A DNA stretch of 64,000 bases from Actinomycetota bacterium (GTDB lineage Bacteria > Actinomycetota > Thermoleophilia > Gaiellales > F1-60-MAGs149): contig VGBM01000002.1 of NCBI GenBank assembly GCA_016870485.1, positions 1-64,000 on the forward strand, read 5' to 3'. This document shows, piece by piece, positions 63,944 to 64,000 of the stretch. Position 1 is the stretch's first letter. Each line of letters opens with the position of its first letter. Both the position numbers and the translations under genes were made by a program. The notes beneath the pieces are model-generated. The model did not search any database, was not told the DNA's origin, and saw only the letters and a list, made by a program, of their open reading frames with translations.

Positions 63944-64000
63944 CTACGACGCCGCCGGCGCCGCGTCGCGCGCGCCGATCTCCACGCCCTCGATCAGGGA
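63944..64000 (-). CDS. C-terminal end of an unidentified protein (partial)
   Basis: The minus frame enters from the right edge and gives 18 residues, starting SLIEGVEIG, before TAG at 63944-63946. Its SLIEG element resembles the N-terminus of the downstream DoxX-like gene, which starts 7 bases later. Too short to identify. Confidence 0.4.
   Translation of the reverse strand, partial: SLIEGVEIGARDAAPAAS

Overview
The window is very GC-rich chromosomal DNA, densely coded, with many ATGA/GTGA start-stop overlaps and many GTG starts. Gene content points to a high-GC actinobacterial lineage, most plausibly Thermoleophilia (Solirubrobacterales or Gaiellales): an mfd, SurA-like lipoprotein, mazG, enolase, FtsB and DUF501 neighbourhood, actinobacterial MmpL and DUF3054 proteins, AddA/AddB-type repair genes and LppX-like lipoproteins. 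The lineage is an inference from content and synteny; no rRNA gene is present.

Layout. 1-7.2 kb: end of an unidentified gene, an operon of two tandem 2-hydroxyacid dehydrogenases with a pterin-4a-carbinolamine dehydratase, transaldolase, an MmpL transporter, and an AA_synth/3-hydroxyisobutyrate-dehydrogenase-like pair. 7.2-13 kb is an accessory stretch: a decayed CocE/NonD hydrolase, a VapBC pair, an SDR enzyme, an Amt-like membrane protein with two leader hairpins and two terminator hairpins, a truncated second copy of the SDR gene, an SRPBCC protein and a secreted protein. 13-19 kb: initiator tRNA-Met, Ppx/GppA phosphatase, tRNA-Leu, DinG-type helicase, Nudix, cupin, thioredoxin reductase and a zinc-ribbon/PAS protein. 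19.5-26.7 kb: a DNA-repair run of ferredoxin, AddB-like, AddA-like and endonuclease III genes. 26.7-39 kb: CcmH and TlpA/ResA, L,D-transpeptidase, DUF501, FtsB/DivIC, polysaccharide deacetylase, enolase, MazG, a PpiC/SurA lipoprotein and Mfd. 39-47.4 kb: M20 dipeptidase, a damaged creatininase, nitrilase, LppX-like lipoprotein, an HTH/coiled-coil protein, RsgA, DUF3054, a quinone-oxidoreductase-like enzyme and succinate-semialdehyde dehydrogenase.

47.5-53.1 kb is the most interesting part. Its G+C is visibly lower than its surroundings. A zinc ABC importer (permease, ATPase and lipoprotein binding protein) is divergent from an operon of a COG0523 GTPase, an eight-repeat WD40 protein and a MoaB/Mog protein. 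Both directions share a 25-bp near-perfect palindrome containing a 7-1-7 Fur/Zur-type operator. It reads as a transferred zinc-starvation island in which the WD40 and MoaB proteins have no obvious assigned role.

53-64 kb returns to core genes: a GxGD-motif membrane protein, tRNA-Pro, a short RNase J, a Nif3-like protein, a degenerate AMP-binding-like protein, PBP4-type carboxypeptidase, LigA, HAD phosphatase, SurE, TruA and a DoxX-like membrane protein. Six convergent gene pairs share a single CTAG in which each strand reads its own TAG stop. No CRISPR array, insertion sequence, integrase or origin was seen. No gene-free stretch exceeds about 300 bases.
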